Assembly (NCBI RefSeq): GCF_900129375.1 | Contig: NZ_FQVN01000007.1 | Location: 286,303-350,302 of the forward strand | Length of the DNA: 64,000 bases | Direction of reading: 5' to 3' | Origin: Streptoalloteichus hindustanus | Lineage (GTDB): Bacteria; Actinomycetota; Actinomycetes; Mycobacteriales; Pseudonocardiaceae | In this document: positions 1 through 8,860 of the stretch, piece after piece | Position numbering within the stretch: the first letter of the stretch is position 1 | How the letters are laid out: every line of letters starts with the position of its first letter | Notes under the pieces: model-generated | The model's input: the letters and a program-made list of their open reading frames with translations, nothing else | Told to the model about the DNA's origin: nothing | The model's database searches: none | Position numbers and translations under genes: made by a program

Positions 1-486
1 GCGCCGGCTCTGGCCGTCGCGGCCACAGCGGACCAACCCGTGCTGTCGCAGGAGGCCGACCGCGTGCGAGATGGTCGCCACGCTGACCTGCAAGTGCTGC
101 GCCAGTTCGGCGGCGGTGCGGCTGCCGGTCTCGGAGGTGAGCAGGCAAGCCATCACGCCGGCCGCGGTGCGCGGCATACCAGTCTCGACGATGGCGGCGG
201 TGAGGTCGCCCTCGAACGCGCGCGCCACTTCGGGGTTGGGACCGCTGCGCTCGCCGGCCCGCTGCGCGGCTGCCGGCGGACGGAGACTGCGTCGGCCACG
301 ATGGGTCGTGGCGAGCTGGGCCAGATCCGCGCGGTACCGACCTGGCCCGCCGTTGCGCGCGATCTCGCGGCTGACCGTCGAGGTAGGACGGCCCAGGCGG
401 CGGGCGATGGCGGCGAAGTCCAGGCCCTGCGCCAATCCCGCGGCGATCCCCTGCCGGTCCGCCATGGTCAGCCTGCGTCCTGGCAT
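1..486 (-). CDS. HTH regulator with IS30-type and MarR/GbsR-type helix-turn-helix domains, 3' end outside window
   Basis: The minus strand is open from an ATG at 486 to the window edge (162 residues visible, C-terminus missing). GGAGGGG lies about 9 nt upstream of the ATG. Residues 8-45 read as an IS30-transposase-type HTH (AIARRLGRPTSTVSREI). Residues about 105-160 read as a winged helix of MarR/GbsR type (ELAQHLQVSVATISHAVGLL followed by a GLVR wing). This two-HTH layout is known in actinobacterial GbsR/MarR-like regulators. It is divergent from the glycosidase-like gene at 734, and palindromes in the shared promoter suggest autoregulation or control of that gene (inference). The ligand is unknown. 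Confidence 0.7.
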   Translation of the reverse strand, partial: MPGRRLTMADRQGIAAGLAQGLDFAAIARRLGRPTSTVSREIARNGGPGRYRADLAQLATTHRGRRSLRPPAAAQRAGERSGPNPEVARAFEGDLTAAIVETGMPRTAAGVMACLLTSETGSRTAAELAQHLQVSVATISHAVGLLRQHGLVRCGRDGQSRR

Positions 487-544
487 CCGCCCCGGCCCCT
501 CCGATTCGGTCGTCTGGCAGCCAGTATGCGTTCCCGTTGTCAGT

Positions 545-601
545 CGTTGCAACGCTCGCCGATCGGCGTGCATTAGACAGCACCGTCATTGCAACGCCGA
601 T
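545..601. promoter_or_regulatory. Candidate operator: two TTGCAACG boxes between divergent genes
   Basis: The 247-bp gap between the divergent genes holds the perfect palindrome CGTTGCAACG at 545-554 and a half-similar ATTGCAACGCCGAT at 588-601. Each box is followed by a CGCCGAT-like stretch. The spacing and shared sequence suit a dimeric HTH protein, most simply the regulator starting at 486. No clear -35/-10 pair was assigned. Confidence 0.4.
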
Positions 602-733
602 TGTGGTAGTGACCAGTGCGAACGGCGTGAGCGCGCGAGAGCTTCGTTGACCGTGGTTTTGGCTCGTGCCTAACGTTCCGATCCGCTGAGCGGAAGAGCG
701 GACATCGAGGCCGGCCAAGCAAAAGGAGCACTC

Positions 734-1708
734 GTGCGAGCTAGGGGCATCACGTACGACACCGGCTTCACCCCCGGTGGGCGGAGTTCGCGGCCCGTCT
801 TCGACTCCGACGCGGTGAAACGGGAGATGCGTGTCATCGCCGAAGACCTGCACTGCGACGCCGTGCGGATCACCGGCGGTGACCCCGAACGGCTGGCGGT
901 CGCCGCCCGGCACGCCGCCGACGCCGGGCTGGAGGTCTGGTTCTCCCCCTTCCCCTGCGAACTGACCGCCCAGGAGCTGCTGCCGTACTTCGCCGACTGC
1001 GCGGAGCGCGCCCAAGAGGTGGGAGCGGACGTCATCGTCACCGGCTGCGAGCTGAGCCTGTTCGCCGCCGGTTTCCTTCCCGGAAACGACAGCCTCGCCA
1101 GGATCAGGGCGGTCGCGGACGAAACCCCTGAGGCGTCCGAGGCATCGGCCCGGATCGCCGAGATCGCCGCGAAGTTGGACGCCGTGCTGCCCGACATCGT
1201 GGCGACGGTGCGCGAGCGGTTCCACGGCAAGGTCACCTACGCCGCCGGAACGTGGGAGCAGATCGACTGGACGCCCTTCGACATCGTGAGCGTCGACGCC
1301 TACGGCGACACCAGCGACGCTTTCCGCCAGGGCGTGCGTGAACACCTCCGACACGGCAAGCCGCTCGCGGCAACGGAGTTCGGCTGCTGCACCTACCGGG
1401 GCGCGGCCGAGCGCGGCGGCGCGGGCTGGGCCATCGTCGACCACGAGGCCGACCCGCCCCGCCTCGACGGCGACTACGTCCGCGACGAGGACGAACAGGC
1501 CAACCACCTGCGCGAGATGATCGCGGTCTTCGACGAGGAAGGTGTGGACACCGCGTTCTGGTTCACCTTCGCCGGCTACGAGTTCCCGCACCACTCGGAC
1601 CCGCGCTTCGATCTCGACATGGCCTCCTACGGAGTCTGCAAACTCATGCCCGACGGCAGCCTCGCCCCCAAGCGGTCCTTCCACGCCATGGCCGAGACAT
1701 ACCGGTGA
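734..1708 (+). CDS. Clan-A glycoside-hydrolase-like TIM-barrel protein (family often labelled abortive infection protein)
   Basis: This 324-residue cytoplasmic protein starts at GTG, with AAAGGAG 7 nt upstream. The alternation of strands and helices, a Glu in GCELSLF (about residue 115) and a Glu in ATEFGCC (about residue 215) resemble the acid/base and nucleophile positions of clan-A glycosidases. There is no signal peptide. Relatives in Streptomyces are commonly named abortive infection protein, and I see nothing that supports a phage-defence role. Its pairing with a divergent MarR/GbsR-type regulator suggests a small inducible sugar-related unit. The substrate is unknown. Confidence 0.6.
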   Translation: MRARGITYDTGFTPGGRSSRPVFDSDAVKREMRVIAEDLHCDAVRITGGDPERLAVAARHAADAGLEVWFSPFPCELTAQELLPYFADCAERAQEVGADVIVTGCELSLFAAGFLPGNDSLARIRAVADETPEASEASARIAEIAAKLDAVLPDIVATVRERFHGKVTYAAGTWEQIDWTPFDIVSVDAYGDTSDAFRQGVREHLRHGKPLAATEFGCCTYRGAAERGGAGWAIVDHEADPPRLDGDYVRDEDEQANHLREMIAVFDEEGVDTAFWFTFAGYEFPHHSDPRFDLDMASYGVCKLMPDGSLAPKRSFHAMAETYR

Positions 1709-1740
1709 AGCACCACAACGCTGCCCGATGAGCCGACGCA

Positions 1741-1789
1741 CACCGCCGAGCCTGCTGTCGCGCTGGTCGTAGCAGCAGGTTCGGCGGTG
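1741..1789. terminator. Bidirectional hairpin terminator
   Basis: A 17-bp stem with one G-U type mismatch (1741-1757 with 1773-1789) and a 15-nt loop lies between two convergent genes, so it can serve both. Confidence 0.75.
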
Positions 1790-1869
1790 CGGAGCCCGAC
1801 GACGGCCGTTCAGCGGCTCTCGCCAGGAAACCGATCACTGGCCTTCGCCAAATCATCCACAGTGGACGA

Positions 1870-3330
1870 TCAGACCGGATTGGCCGGGCAGTGCGTGTCG
1901 GCGACCGGAAGCTTCTGGTCGATCAGGTAGCGGTCGACCGCGCTCCGGGTGCAGTCGTTGCGCTGGTAGACCGCGTGGCCCCAGCCGTCGTAGGTGAGCA
2001 GGACGGTGGTGCCACGGGTCTGGCGGTGGACGTTGACCGCCCACGAGTAGGCGCTGACCGGGTCATGACGCGCATTGATCATCAGGATTCGCGGTGCGCC
2101 GTCGAGCCGGAGGACGTGCTGGGGGTTGTTCGGCGCGCTGGGCCAACCCGCGCACAGGGCGACCGGATCGCGCCCGGGCGGCAGACCGCGCATGCGCGGT
2201 GCCGCCGCGCGCTGGATCTCGGCGAGCCGGGCGAACTCCCGGTACTCGGTCACCCGGAAGCGCCAGTCCTCGCAGAACGTGGCAGCGAACGAGAACTCCC
2301 TCGTCTGGCCCGATTCGGTGGCCGCACCGGCAGCGAAGCCGTGGGCCGGCGGGGCGGGTTGGGCATCGATGGTGGCGAGGAGCCGGGCCTGGCCGGGCCA
2401 GTCCGGACCCTTGAACTTGCCGATGGTGCGCCAGATCAGCTCCGGCGTGCGGAGCGTGGCGCCGGGCCGGTCGGGGTCGGGCACGCCGCGGTCGGCCTTG
2501 GCGAGCACGCGTTCCCACACCGCGGCGACGTCCTGGCCGTGCAGGGCGCACGATTCGGTCCGTGCGCACCACTGCGTGAAACTGGTGAACGAGTCCTCCG
2601 CGGTCGCCGCCGACGACGCGACGAACTCGCGGATTCCCAAGCTGTGGTCCATGTTCGCCGAGATCGTCATGGCACGGACGCGGCGGGGGAACAACTCGGC
2701 GTACTGCTGGCCGATCAGAGAACCGTAGGAGTGTCCGAAGTAGCTGATCGTCCGTTCGCCGAGCGCCCTGCGGAGGGCGTCCATGTCGCGGGCCACCGAG
2801 ACGGTGTCCGCGTGGTCCACGACGGGTCCGCTGTGCTTGCGGCAGTCCTCGCGCAGTTCCCGGTTGTAGGCGATGAGCTGGTCCAGTTCGGACTGGTTGG
2901 CCGGACTGGTCATGGGCATGCGGGCCAGGAGGTCCGCGGAGCACCGAATTCCCCGGCTCGCGCCGACTCCTCGCGGGTCGAACGCGATGATGTCGAACCG
3001 CTCCAACACTTCCGGGCTGTAGTTGCGGACAGCCTGGAACGCCAGCCGCGATCCCGGATCACCGGGCCCGCCCGGGTTGACCATCAGCACACCGATCCGC
3101 GCGCCGGTCGCCTTGCGCCGGGCCACGTGCAGCTCGAACGTCTCGGCCCACGGCCGTGCGTGGTCGACCGGCAGCCGAAGCTCCGCGGTCTCACAGGTGA
3201 CTTTGTCGTTCACCGGGTCGCAGTGCCCAGCGTCGGTCCAGGTGATGGACTGGTGGTTCGGCGCCGCCTCGACGGGACTGGCGGTAAGGACAAGGGTGGC
3301 GCCGACCAGCGCCATGCCCAAGGCTTTCAT
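1870..3330 (-). CDS. Secreted alpha/beta hydrolase, tripeptidyl aminopeptidase (TAP/SlpD-E) type
   Basis: This 486-residue protein starts at ATG 3330, with GGAAGG 7 nt upstream. Residues 1-23 are a signal peptide (MKALGMALVGATLVLTASP, cleavage near VEA-AP). NPGGPGDPGS forms the oxyanion loop, and GHSYGSLIGQ carries the nucleophile Ser. INARHDPVS and DGWGHAVY supply the Asp and His of the C-terminal TAP-like domain. Paired Cys residues suggest disulfides. Members of this family cut tripeptides or N-terminal amino acids from exported proteins and peptides. The gene stands alone, convergent with the upstream glycosidase-like gene. Confidence 0.88.
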   Translation of the reverse strand: MKALGMALVGATLVLTASPVEAAPNHQSITWTDAGHCDPVNDKVTCETAELRLPVDHARPWAETFELHVARRKATGARIGVLMVNPGGPGDPGSRLAFQAVRNYSPEVLERFDIIAFDPRGVGASRGIRCSADLLARMPMTSPANQSELDQLIAYNRELREDCRKHSGPVVDHADTVSVARDMDALRRALGERTISYFGHSYGSLIGQQYAELFPRRVRAMTISANMDHSLGIREFVASSAATAEDSFTSFTQWCARTESCALHGQDVAAVWERVLAKADRGVPDPDRPGATLRTPELIWRTIGKFKGPDWPGQARLLATIDAQPAPPAHGFAAGAATESGQTREFSFAATFCEDWRFRVTEYREFARLAEIQRAAAPRMRGLPPGRDPVALCAGWPSAPNNPQHVLRLDGAPRILMINARHDPVSAYSWAVNVHRQTRGTTVLLTYDGWGHAVYQRNDCTRSAVDRYLIDQKLPVADTHCPANPV

Positions 3331-3579
3331 GTGGTCCTTCCGACGTTTCCACGTGCAGAACGCGGGCGTGCCCGCCCGCCACCGGAGCCTGCGACCGAAC
3401 CCCGGTTCGGGCAACCTCCTGCCGTCAGGATCGGGGAAACCTCAGGGATGATCACTGAGACCAGGTCGGGCTTCCCCTACCGGCCCGGTGGTGTCAGCCC
3501 GACCACCACGCCGCACGGCCAGGAGGTGCGGTGCGACGTTTGCCAGTCGCGAACCGCCGCCCGGCTATGGTTGCTCCAC

Positions 3580-4497
3580 GTGACCCACACCAGGACCGAG
3601 ATCACCGCGGAGCTGGTCCGGGATCTGCTGCGCGACCAGCACCCCGACCTGGCCGATCACCCGGTGGGACTCGGCGCGCGCGGCTGGGACAACCAGTTGT
3701 GGCGACTCGGCGAGGACCTCGCCGTCCGCCTGCCCTGGGCGACGCAGTCAGCCGATGCGCTGCTGCGCAAGGAGCACACCTGGCTGCCCACCCTCGCCCC
3801 GCACCTCCCCCTGCGGGTCCCCGTCCCACAACGCCTCGGGGAACCCTCCGAACGGTTCCCGCGACCCTGGATCGTCACCACCTGGGTCCCGGGCACACCC
3901 GCCGACCTCGCCCCCGCCACGCGCGCTGCTGACGCGGCCGACCGCCTGGCCGCCTTCCTGACGGCGCTCCACCAACCTGCCCCCGACGGGGCCCCCGCCG
4001 GCCGCAACCGCGGAGGCCCCCTGGCCGACGCCACCGAGCAGTTCGCCGAACAACTCGCCTCGGCCACCGAACTGGGACTCATCCCCGACCCGGACGCCGT
4101 CCGCGCCATCTGGGACGACGCCGTCGCCGCATCCCCCTGGACCGGCCCACCGCTGTGGCTCCACGCCGACCTGCACCCGGCCAACGTCCTCACCGCGGAC
4201 GGCACCTTCTGCGGCGTGGTCGACTTCGGCGACCTCTGCGCGGGCGACCCGGCCTACGACCTCGCCGCCGCCTGGATCCTGCTGCCGGCCAACGCCGTCG
4301 ACCGCTTCCACGCCGCCTACCAACCAACCCCGGACGCCGCGACCCTGCGCCGCGCCCGCGGTTGCGCCGTGGCGCGCGCCCTCGCCGGAATCCTCATCGG
4401 AGATGCCGGCCTCCGCGGCCGCCCCGGCGGCAAGCCCACCTGGGGTCCACCCGCCCACGCCGCCCTACACCGCCTCCTCGCCGCAGCCCACCGCTGA
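3580..4497 (+). CDS. Aminoglycoside phosphotransferase (APH)-family kinase
   Basis: This is a protein of about 305 residues. The chosen start is GTG 3580 (VTHTRTEITAELV...), because homologues begin at this point; an in-frame TTG at 3571 is possible and no good ribosome-binding site is visible. The APH kinase catalytic loop is HADLHPANVL and the metal-binding motif is VVDFGD. The N-lobe has GARGWDNQLWRLG. Proteins of this group phosphorylate small hydroxylated molecules, and many are not resistance enzymes. It is separate from the sugar cluster at 25-40 kb, so a link to that cluster is not supported. Confidence 0.8.
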   Translation: MTHTRTEITAELVRDLLRDQHPDLADHPVGLGARGWDNQLWRLGEDLAVRLPWATQSADALLRKEHTWLPTLAPHLPLRVPVPQRLGEPSERFPRPWIVTTWVPGTPADLAPATRAADAADRLAAFLTALHQPAPDGAPAGRNRGGPLADATEQFAEQLASATELGLIPDPDAVRAIWDDAVAASPWTGPPLWLHADLHPANVLTADGTFCGVVDFGDLCAGDPAYDLAAAWILLPANAVDRFHAAYQPTPDAATLRRARGCAVARALAGILIGDAGLRGRPGGKPTWGPPAHAALHRLLAAAHR

Positions 4498-4538
4498 CGG
4501 AACCGCCACCTGCTGACGAGAGCGGGAAGGACTCCAGG

Positions 4539-5114
4539 TTGGCCGAGATCATGTCGTCCATTCCCGAGCTGGAGGTTCTGTGCGATCGCCGCATGGTCGT
4601 GCTCCACGGAGAACAGGCCACGGGTGAGTTCGACACCAGCGGTAACCCCGATCCCCTGTTCGCCACCGCTGACGACGCGATCTACGTGTTCAGCGGCGGA
4701 AGCCACCACTACGCACGCTTCGCCATCCAGTTGTGGGACAGCGCGCCGCCCCAGAGCAACGAGCCATGGGAGCGAGTCGAGTACGGTCTGGTCACCATGC
4801 TGGAGACCCCCGAACACGAGCTGTGGCCGGACGAGCCGGGACCCACTGTGTCCATTGTGGACGCCCAACTTCAGCAGGACTTGACGACGGGAGAAAGGAA
4901 GCCTTTCTTCCTCCAGTTCCCCAGTCACGGGCACTACGTCGTCCGAGGGCATGTGCGTGGTTTCGACGAGGCCACCCGGCTACCGGAGGCGACCTATGCT
5001 CATGGCGTCGAACAGTGGCTTCTCCAACTGTGGCCCACTGATCAGCAGCCGACGCCCATGCCGCTGCCGCGCACAGGCGCCTCTCTCCCCCACAGCCGCC
5101 TTCCTCACGGCTGA
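4539..5114 (+). CDS. Hypothetical protein, unknown function
   Basis: This is a soluble protein of about 191 residues. TTG 4539 has GGGAAGG 8 nt upstream; ATG 4551 is the alternative start and has no SD at good distance. The codon bias is good throughout. I recognise no domain. The sequence has many aromatic residues and short beta-type segments (AIYVFSGGSHHYARFAIQL, PFFLQFPSHGHYVVRGHV). It begins about 40 nt after the APH-like gene and may be cotranscribed with it. Confidence 0.6.
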   Translation: MAEIMSSIPELEVLCDRRMVVLHGEQATGEFDTSGNPDPLFATADDAIYVFSGGSHHYARFAIQLWDSAPPQSNEPWERVEYGLVTMLETPEHELWPDEPGPTVSIVDAQLQQDLTTGERKPFFLQFPSHGHYVVRGHVRGFDEATRLPEATYAHGVEQWLLQLWPTDQQPTPMPLPRTGASLPHSRLPHG

Positions 5115-5165
5115 AGCACCACCCGGTCCTGGCAACATCGGCCGAGCCGAGTCAGTTCCCTCTCC

Positions 5166-5867
5166 TCACACCAGTGCCCACCAGAGCAGGCACAGCACGA
5201 GGAAGAAGGCGAAGGAACCCAGCCAGCCGAAGAAGCGCGCCAGCCCCAACCTGACTTCCTTGACAACGTCGGGAGACGGCCCCGCGGTCGGCGCCTTCGC
5301 GCGCACCTCCTGGAGCTGGCTGCCCAAGTTCCGCTGGTATCGGTTCCCGAACAGGTGATTGAGCAGGGAACCCGCGCCCACGGCCAACCCGACCTCCCTG
5401 CCATCAACAAGAACCAGGGACAGCCTCGGGTCAGAGCCGACCCCAGCCACCGCTCCCCAAGGAATCCAGAACCGGGTGAGCCAGTTGGTGACCAGCACTC
5501 CGCGCTCGTAGAGCTCCGCCCGGCTGGTCCCCACCACACCTATCAACCACAGAAGGGACGACAAGAACGGGGGCAGAGCGATCCTGTCCACAAGGGACTG
5601 TTTCTTCACAACCGCCGAGACTGCGAGGAGGGGCCAGAAGAGAGCCGCGAGCAGCCGCAGCCGCCACGCGACCGTGACGATGGCCGGGAGGGCGACGCCC
5701 AACGCCAGCCCGGCGACCAGTTCGACGGCCACGACGCCGAATCCGGTGTCCTGGTTCGCGGCGGTGGCCAGGAACAGCGACGCGGCCGACAACACCGTCC
5801 GGGCCGCGACCCCGGACCGCGACACGCTGATGAGCAACACGATCCCGAACGCCAGCACCAGTGCCAT
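5166..5867 (-). CDS. Membrane protein with PH-like domain
   Basis: This 233-residue protein starts at ATG 5867 with GAGGGGG 7 nt upstream. The GTG at 5894 would add nine residues and lacks an SD. Four or five hydrophobic segments are visible: residues 1-15, 30-45, 50-90 (probably two) and about 105-120, plus a C-terminal one (SFAFFLVLCLLWWALV). Between them a soluble part with ERGVLVTNWLTRFWIPWGAV and LSLVLVDGREVGL resembles bacterial PH (bPH2-type) domains. The leader can fold so that its SD is paired (see the 5868-5943 entry). Its function is unknown. Confidence 0.65.
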   Translation of the reverse strand: MALVLAFGIVLLISVSRSGVAARTVLSAASLFLATAANQDTGFGVVAVELVAGLALGVALPAIVTVAWRLRLLAALFWPLLAVSAVVKKQSLVDRIALPPFLSSLLWLIGVVGTSRAELYERGVLVTNWLTRFWIPWGAVAGVGSDPRLSLVLVDGREVGLAVGAGSLLNHLFGNRYQRNLGSQLQEVRAKAPTAGPSPDVVKEVRLGLARFFGWLGSFAFFLVLCLLWWALV

Positions 5868-5943
5868 GGTCGGCCCCCTCAACACAAGAAACACACCGTC
5901 TCCGGACGCGGAGGGGATGTGCCGACCAGACTTCCCGGCGCAC
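5868..5943 (-). promoter_or_regulatory. Candidate structured RNA leader, copy A of the 19-bp element
   Basis: The core GCCGACCAGACTTCCCGGC (plus strand) starts at 5921 and recurs at 8325 and 10413. Read as RNA on the minus strand, GGTCGGC of the core (5921-5927) pairs exactly with the seven bases before the start codon (5868-5874). The next segment, 5911-5916, pairs with 5875-5880, which is the SD of the membrane-protein gene. A 4-nt bulge (5917-5920) separates the two helices. The fold would hide the SD. The nhaA leader uses the same pairing idea with different partner sequence. Confidence 0.5.
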
Positions 5944-6646
5944 CGGGATCACGATGACGCGCGGAACGCCTTTCCCAAACCGCCAGTCGGGTCACCCGCC
6001 GAAACCGAGATCACGACCTGTCGGTCCGGTGCGCCGCATTCACTCGTTCAGCACAGAAACGGAGCAGGTCGGAGGTCCCGAGAAAGGCGGGCGGCCACAT
6101 GTCTTCGTCGGCCGTTTCAGTGAGTCCGTTCGTCGTCCTTGTCACTCGCCCGCCCCAGCGAGGCGGGGTCGCACACGGCGCGGGCCGCGCGCGGCGCACC
6201 CCACCGGCCTCCCTTGACTCGCCTGGCAAGTGACTGACCGGCCAGGGCAAACCTGCGCGGCGCGCCATCAGGGCGACTCCAGGGAATCCCGTCGCCGTCA
6301 ACATCAGACCAACGGGTGAGCCCGTGTCACAGACGCACCCGAACACTTCCACCAGAGAGGTGGCCGGCAATCCGTAGAAGACGCGCCAGAATAACGCCCT
6401 CAATCCGTCCTCGCTGGGCTGAAGTCACGAAGATCCCGGGTGGGCCGTGTCAGCGAGAACCGTCTGCTGATGGGATGGTGGTTCGACTCGCGATGCCCGT
6501 CGGGTCGACTCCGGGTCGAATCCGGGGCGATTTCGCGGTCTGGAACGGGGAGCCGGAGCCCGGCAGCCGGACCGCGGCGGAACACGCACGCGGTGGCCGG
6601 CGCGAAGCGGAGTTCCGGCACGGACCCCACTGTCCGATGTGGAGGA
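5944..6646. other. 700-bp stretch with no supported gene
   Basis: All frames give low-complexity Arg/Pro/Ser-rich translations typical of antisense high-GC DNA. No start with a good SD, no known motif and no strong hairpin was found. It lies between the membrane-protein promoter region and the 3' end of the methyltransferase gene, so it may hold decayed sequence. Confidence 0.4.
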
Positions 6647-7522
6647 TCAACGCCGCTCGGCGTGGACGCAGCGTTCGATCTCGGAGACCGGCAGCGAGCG
6701 GCCCCTCGGATGGAGGTACCGGGTGAGGTAGTCGTCGGCGCCCACCTGTTCGCGCTCGGCCCACCCGTGCTGCCGCAGGAGGCCGTCCACCTCCTCGGGG
6801 TGAAGACCGAAGCGCCACGCCTGGCGGTCGACCACGAAGTCCCGGTAGAGGGGCTCGGCATCGTAGAGGTAGGTTCCGGCGAGGAAATCCCCTCGGACGT
6901 AGGTGAACACCAGGCGGCTTCCGCTGGCCGCCGTCCCGAGGAACCGCAGCGTCCGCCGGACGGCGTCCTCGGTCAGGTACTGGGTCACCGCCTCCCACAC
7001 GAACACCGCGGCCTGGTCCGCACCGAACCCGTTCCGCGCCAGGCACTGCCCGAGGTCGTCCGACTCGAAGTCGAGCCGCACCAGCGCGACGTCGCGTCGC
7101 AGGCTCTCCGGTGTGCCCGCGAGCCTGCGCCGCTTGGCCTCGATGTTCGCCGGCAGGTCGACATCGAACGCGCGAACCCCGTGTTCCGCGGCGAACCGGT
7201 GGGCCCGGGTGTCCAGACCGGCGCCGAGGACGACGAGCTGGCGGACGCCCGTCGCGACAGCCTCCCTCACCTTGTCGTCGATGTACCGCTTGCGGCACAG
7301 GACACCGCCCCAGATTCCGGGAGCCTTGCGCTCCACCGCCGTGGCCATCCAGTCATGCGCGCCCGGCCAGCGCCCGATCTGCGCCGCGAGACGCAAACCC
7401 AGGGGTAAGAGCCGCGACGCCAGCGGGTCGTGCACAAGTCGCTTCTCCACCGGCAGGTACTGCTCGACCGCCACGATGAACATCGGACCCAACGCGGTTC
7501 GCGCCGCGGGAGGCTGTCCCAT
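6647..7522 (-). CDS. SAM-dependent methyltransferase, PPM1/LCMT (TIGR00027-type) family
   Basis: This 291-residue protein starts at ATG 7522, with AAGGAG 8 nt upstream. An N-terminal segment (RTALGPMFIVAVEQYLP, HDPLASRLLP) is followed by the SAM-binding core: LVVLGAGLDTRAHR (motif I), FDVDLPANIEAKRRRL (motif II with acidic ribose contact), VRLDFESDDL and FVWEAVTQYLTEDAV. Actinobacteria carry many such enzymes, and their targets are usually small molecules or remain unknown. A tandem 19-bp repeat lies 130-165 bp upstream. Confidence 0.85.
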   Translation of the reverse strand: MGQPPAARTALGPMFIVAVEQYLPVEKRLVHDPLASRLLPLGLRLAAQIGRWPGAHDWMATAVERKAPGIWGGVLCRKRYIDDKVREAVATGVRQLVVLGAGLDTRAHRFAAEHGVRAFDVDLPANIEAKRRRLAGTPESLRRDVALVRLDFESDDLGQCLARNGFGADQAAVFVWEAVTQYLTEDAVRRTLRFLGTAASGSRLVFTYVRGDFLAGTYLYDAEPLYRDFVVDRQAWRFGLHPEEVDGLLRQHGWAEREQVGADDYLTRYLHPRGRSLPVSEIERCVHAERR

Positions 7523-7648
7523 CAGCGAATCTCCTTCCCTTCTCCAGCGAGGTCTCCCGAATCGGTGAGACCTCGCCCCAGACCCTGGCGGGCTCGAAGT
7601 GACGCGACGTGGTGCGGCAGGCGGCAAGAGGGTTCGCCCCTGCTCGGC

Positions 7649-7686
7649 GATGTCAACATCACCGGACGATGTCAACACCACCGGAA
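7649..7686 (-). repeat. Tandem 19-bp direct repeat upstream of methyltransferase gene
   Basis: Two adjacent 19-bp units (7649-7667 and 7668-7686) differ at two positions. Each contains GATGTCAACAnCACCGGA. On the methyltransferase-coding strand each unit contains TTGACATC, which resembles a -35 element. It may be a regulator site. Confidence 0.55.
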
Positions 7687-8593
7687 TCGCACGTGCAGAG
7701 CGGACGAAACCTCCTGGAGCGCGCCCTCGCCCGTCGCCAGCTCTCGACGTCTGGACGCCGGACGGGATGTACGGCGCCCTGGCGTCCCCACTCGTGAAAG
7801 GACGCAGGAGGAACACGGCCAAAGCAGGACGGTGGCCACGTCGTCGTCGGTCCTGATCCTGACGAGAGGAACGCTCAGCCGGGAGACCGCCCGTCCCGAC
7901 GGTGATCGGAGCGGGCGGTGTCCGCCTCGTCCGTGACCGTCCAGTTCACGGCGCTCAAGGTGATCCCGAACAGGAGGATGACGACCTGGCACAGTCTCAG
8001 CAGGGGTGGCGGCCAGACCCGACGTCGGCACCGCGCTTTCCGTCCGTCCACATGTGACACCGGGTGGCGTGGCCTGCCCTGCTGGCGGTTCACCTCATGC
8101 TCCCGGGGATCGGTACGGGACCGTGGAGCACGTCGAACCGCTCCGGGGCAGGAGAGGAGACCGGCGACGGGATCGAGGGGCCCAGGTGAACAGGTGTGAG
8201 AGCCAGCTCAGCCCGTGGGGAGGACGCCTCTGACGTTCTCGCGCCGAGGCCGGACGTCGTTGACGAAGCCGACGGACGAGGCATGGGCAACGAGATCAAC
8301 TCCAGGAGTCGGAACGGACACCCCGCCGACCAGACTTCCCGGCACACCTGACGCGATCTTAACACTCAGTCGTGACGTGGTGCCCCACCGGCCACGCCTT
8401 GCGGCAGGCCCCACGTGCCGATGCTCCGCCGGAACGAGCCCACGCCCGACAAGGTCCCGTCAAGATCCGTCGTTTCGGTCACCGGCTCAGCCCCTGCTCG
8501 CGCTTGGTGGCACGGAGATCCTCGGTGTCTTGGCGTCTGCCCACGCGGGCCCCGTCGAGGAGTGGTTCGCTGTCCTCCCACCCCAGCGAAGAG
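7687..8593. other. 900-bp stretch with no supported gene, holding copy B of the 19-bp element
   Basis: No frame gives a convincing protein. A minus-strand stretch at 7940-8010 encodes one isolated hydrophobic segment (LCQVVILLFGITLSAVNWTV) that might be left from a membrane protein, but it has no intact frame around it. Copy B of the leader element at 8325-8347 sits upstream of this segment on the same strand. Confidence 0.35.
8325..8368 (-). repeat. Copy B of the 19-bp leader element
   Basis: The core GCCGACCAGACTTCCCGGC is at 8325-8343. Beyond it a further 20 bp or so (CCTGACGCGATCTTAACAC type) also matches the nhaA leader copy, including a TAAGAT/TAAGGT -10-like box. No intact gene follows on the minus strand, and no matching GCCGACC partner (minus strand) was found downstream. 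It is probably an orphan or decayed leader. Confidence 0.55.
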
Positions 8594-8860
8594 ATGAACC
8601 TGCTTCACCTGGTGAGCCAACCGTTGACCGTCGAGGTGCTGGACGCGCTTCAGGGACAGCCTCTCCCCTGGTCCAGCACTTCGTCGACCACCTCACGCAC
8701 GCCGTGGTCGCCGACACCACCGAGGAGGACGCCCTCCGTCAGTTGGGCGTGCCCGAGTTCCAGCGGGCGGTGGTGGCGATCGGCGCCAACATCGAGGCCA
8801 ACACCCTCACCACGTCCCTGCTCGTGGACTTCGGTGTTCCCCGCGTGTGGGCCCGGCAGG
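8594..8860 (+). pseudogene. Possible remnant of a carboxymuconolactone-decarboxylase-like protein
   Basis: One frame reads MNLLHLVSQPLTVEVLDALQ. A second frame then reads LVQHFVDHLTHAVVADTTEE, followed by DALRQLGVPEFQRAVVAIGA and NIEANTLTTSLLVDFGVP. The second part resembles the C-terminal half of AhpD/carboxymuconolactone-decarboxylase-type proteins (acidic linker, then a helix ending before a V-P turn). The required frame change near 8660 and the lack of the CxxC region argue for a fragment. The identification is tentative. Confidence 0.3.

Noticed and set aside
734..1708. Phage-defence (abortive infection) gene by database name
   Set aside because: The sequence shows a glycosidase-like barrel and the neighbours include no defence genes.
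1856..1866. DnaA box (TTGTCCACA type) within the TCCACAGTGGA palindrome
   Set aside because: The leading TTG is missing at all exact copies and no cluster of boxes or dnaA/dnaN gene is present.
1891..4497. Open frame of 868 codons on the plus strand
   Set aside because: Most of it is the antisense of the secreted hydrolase. Only the part from 3580 has kinase motifs and is annotated.
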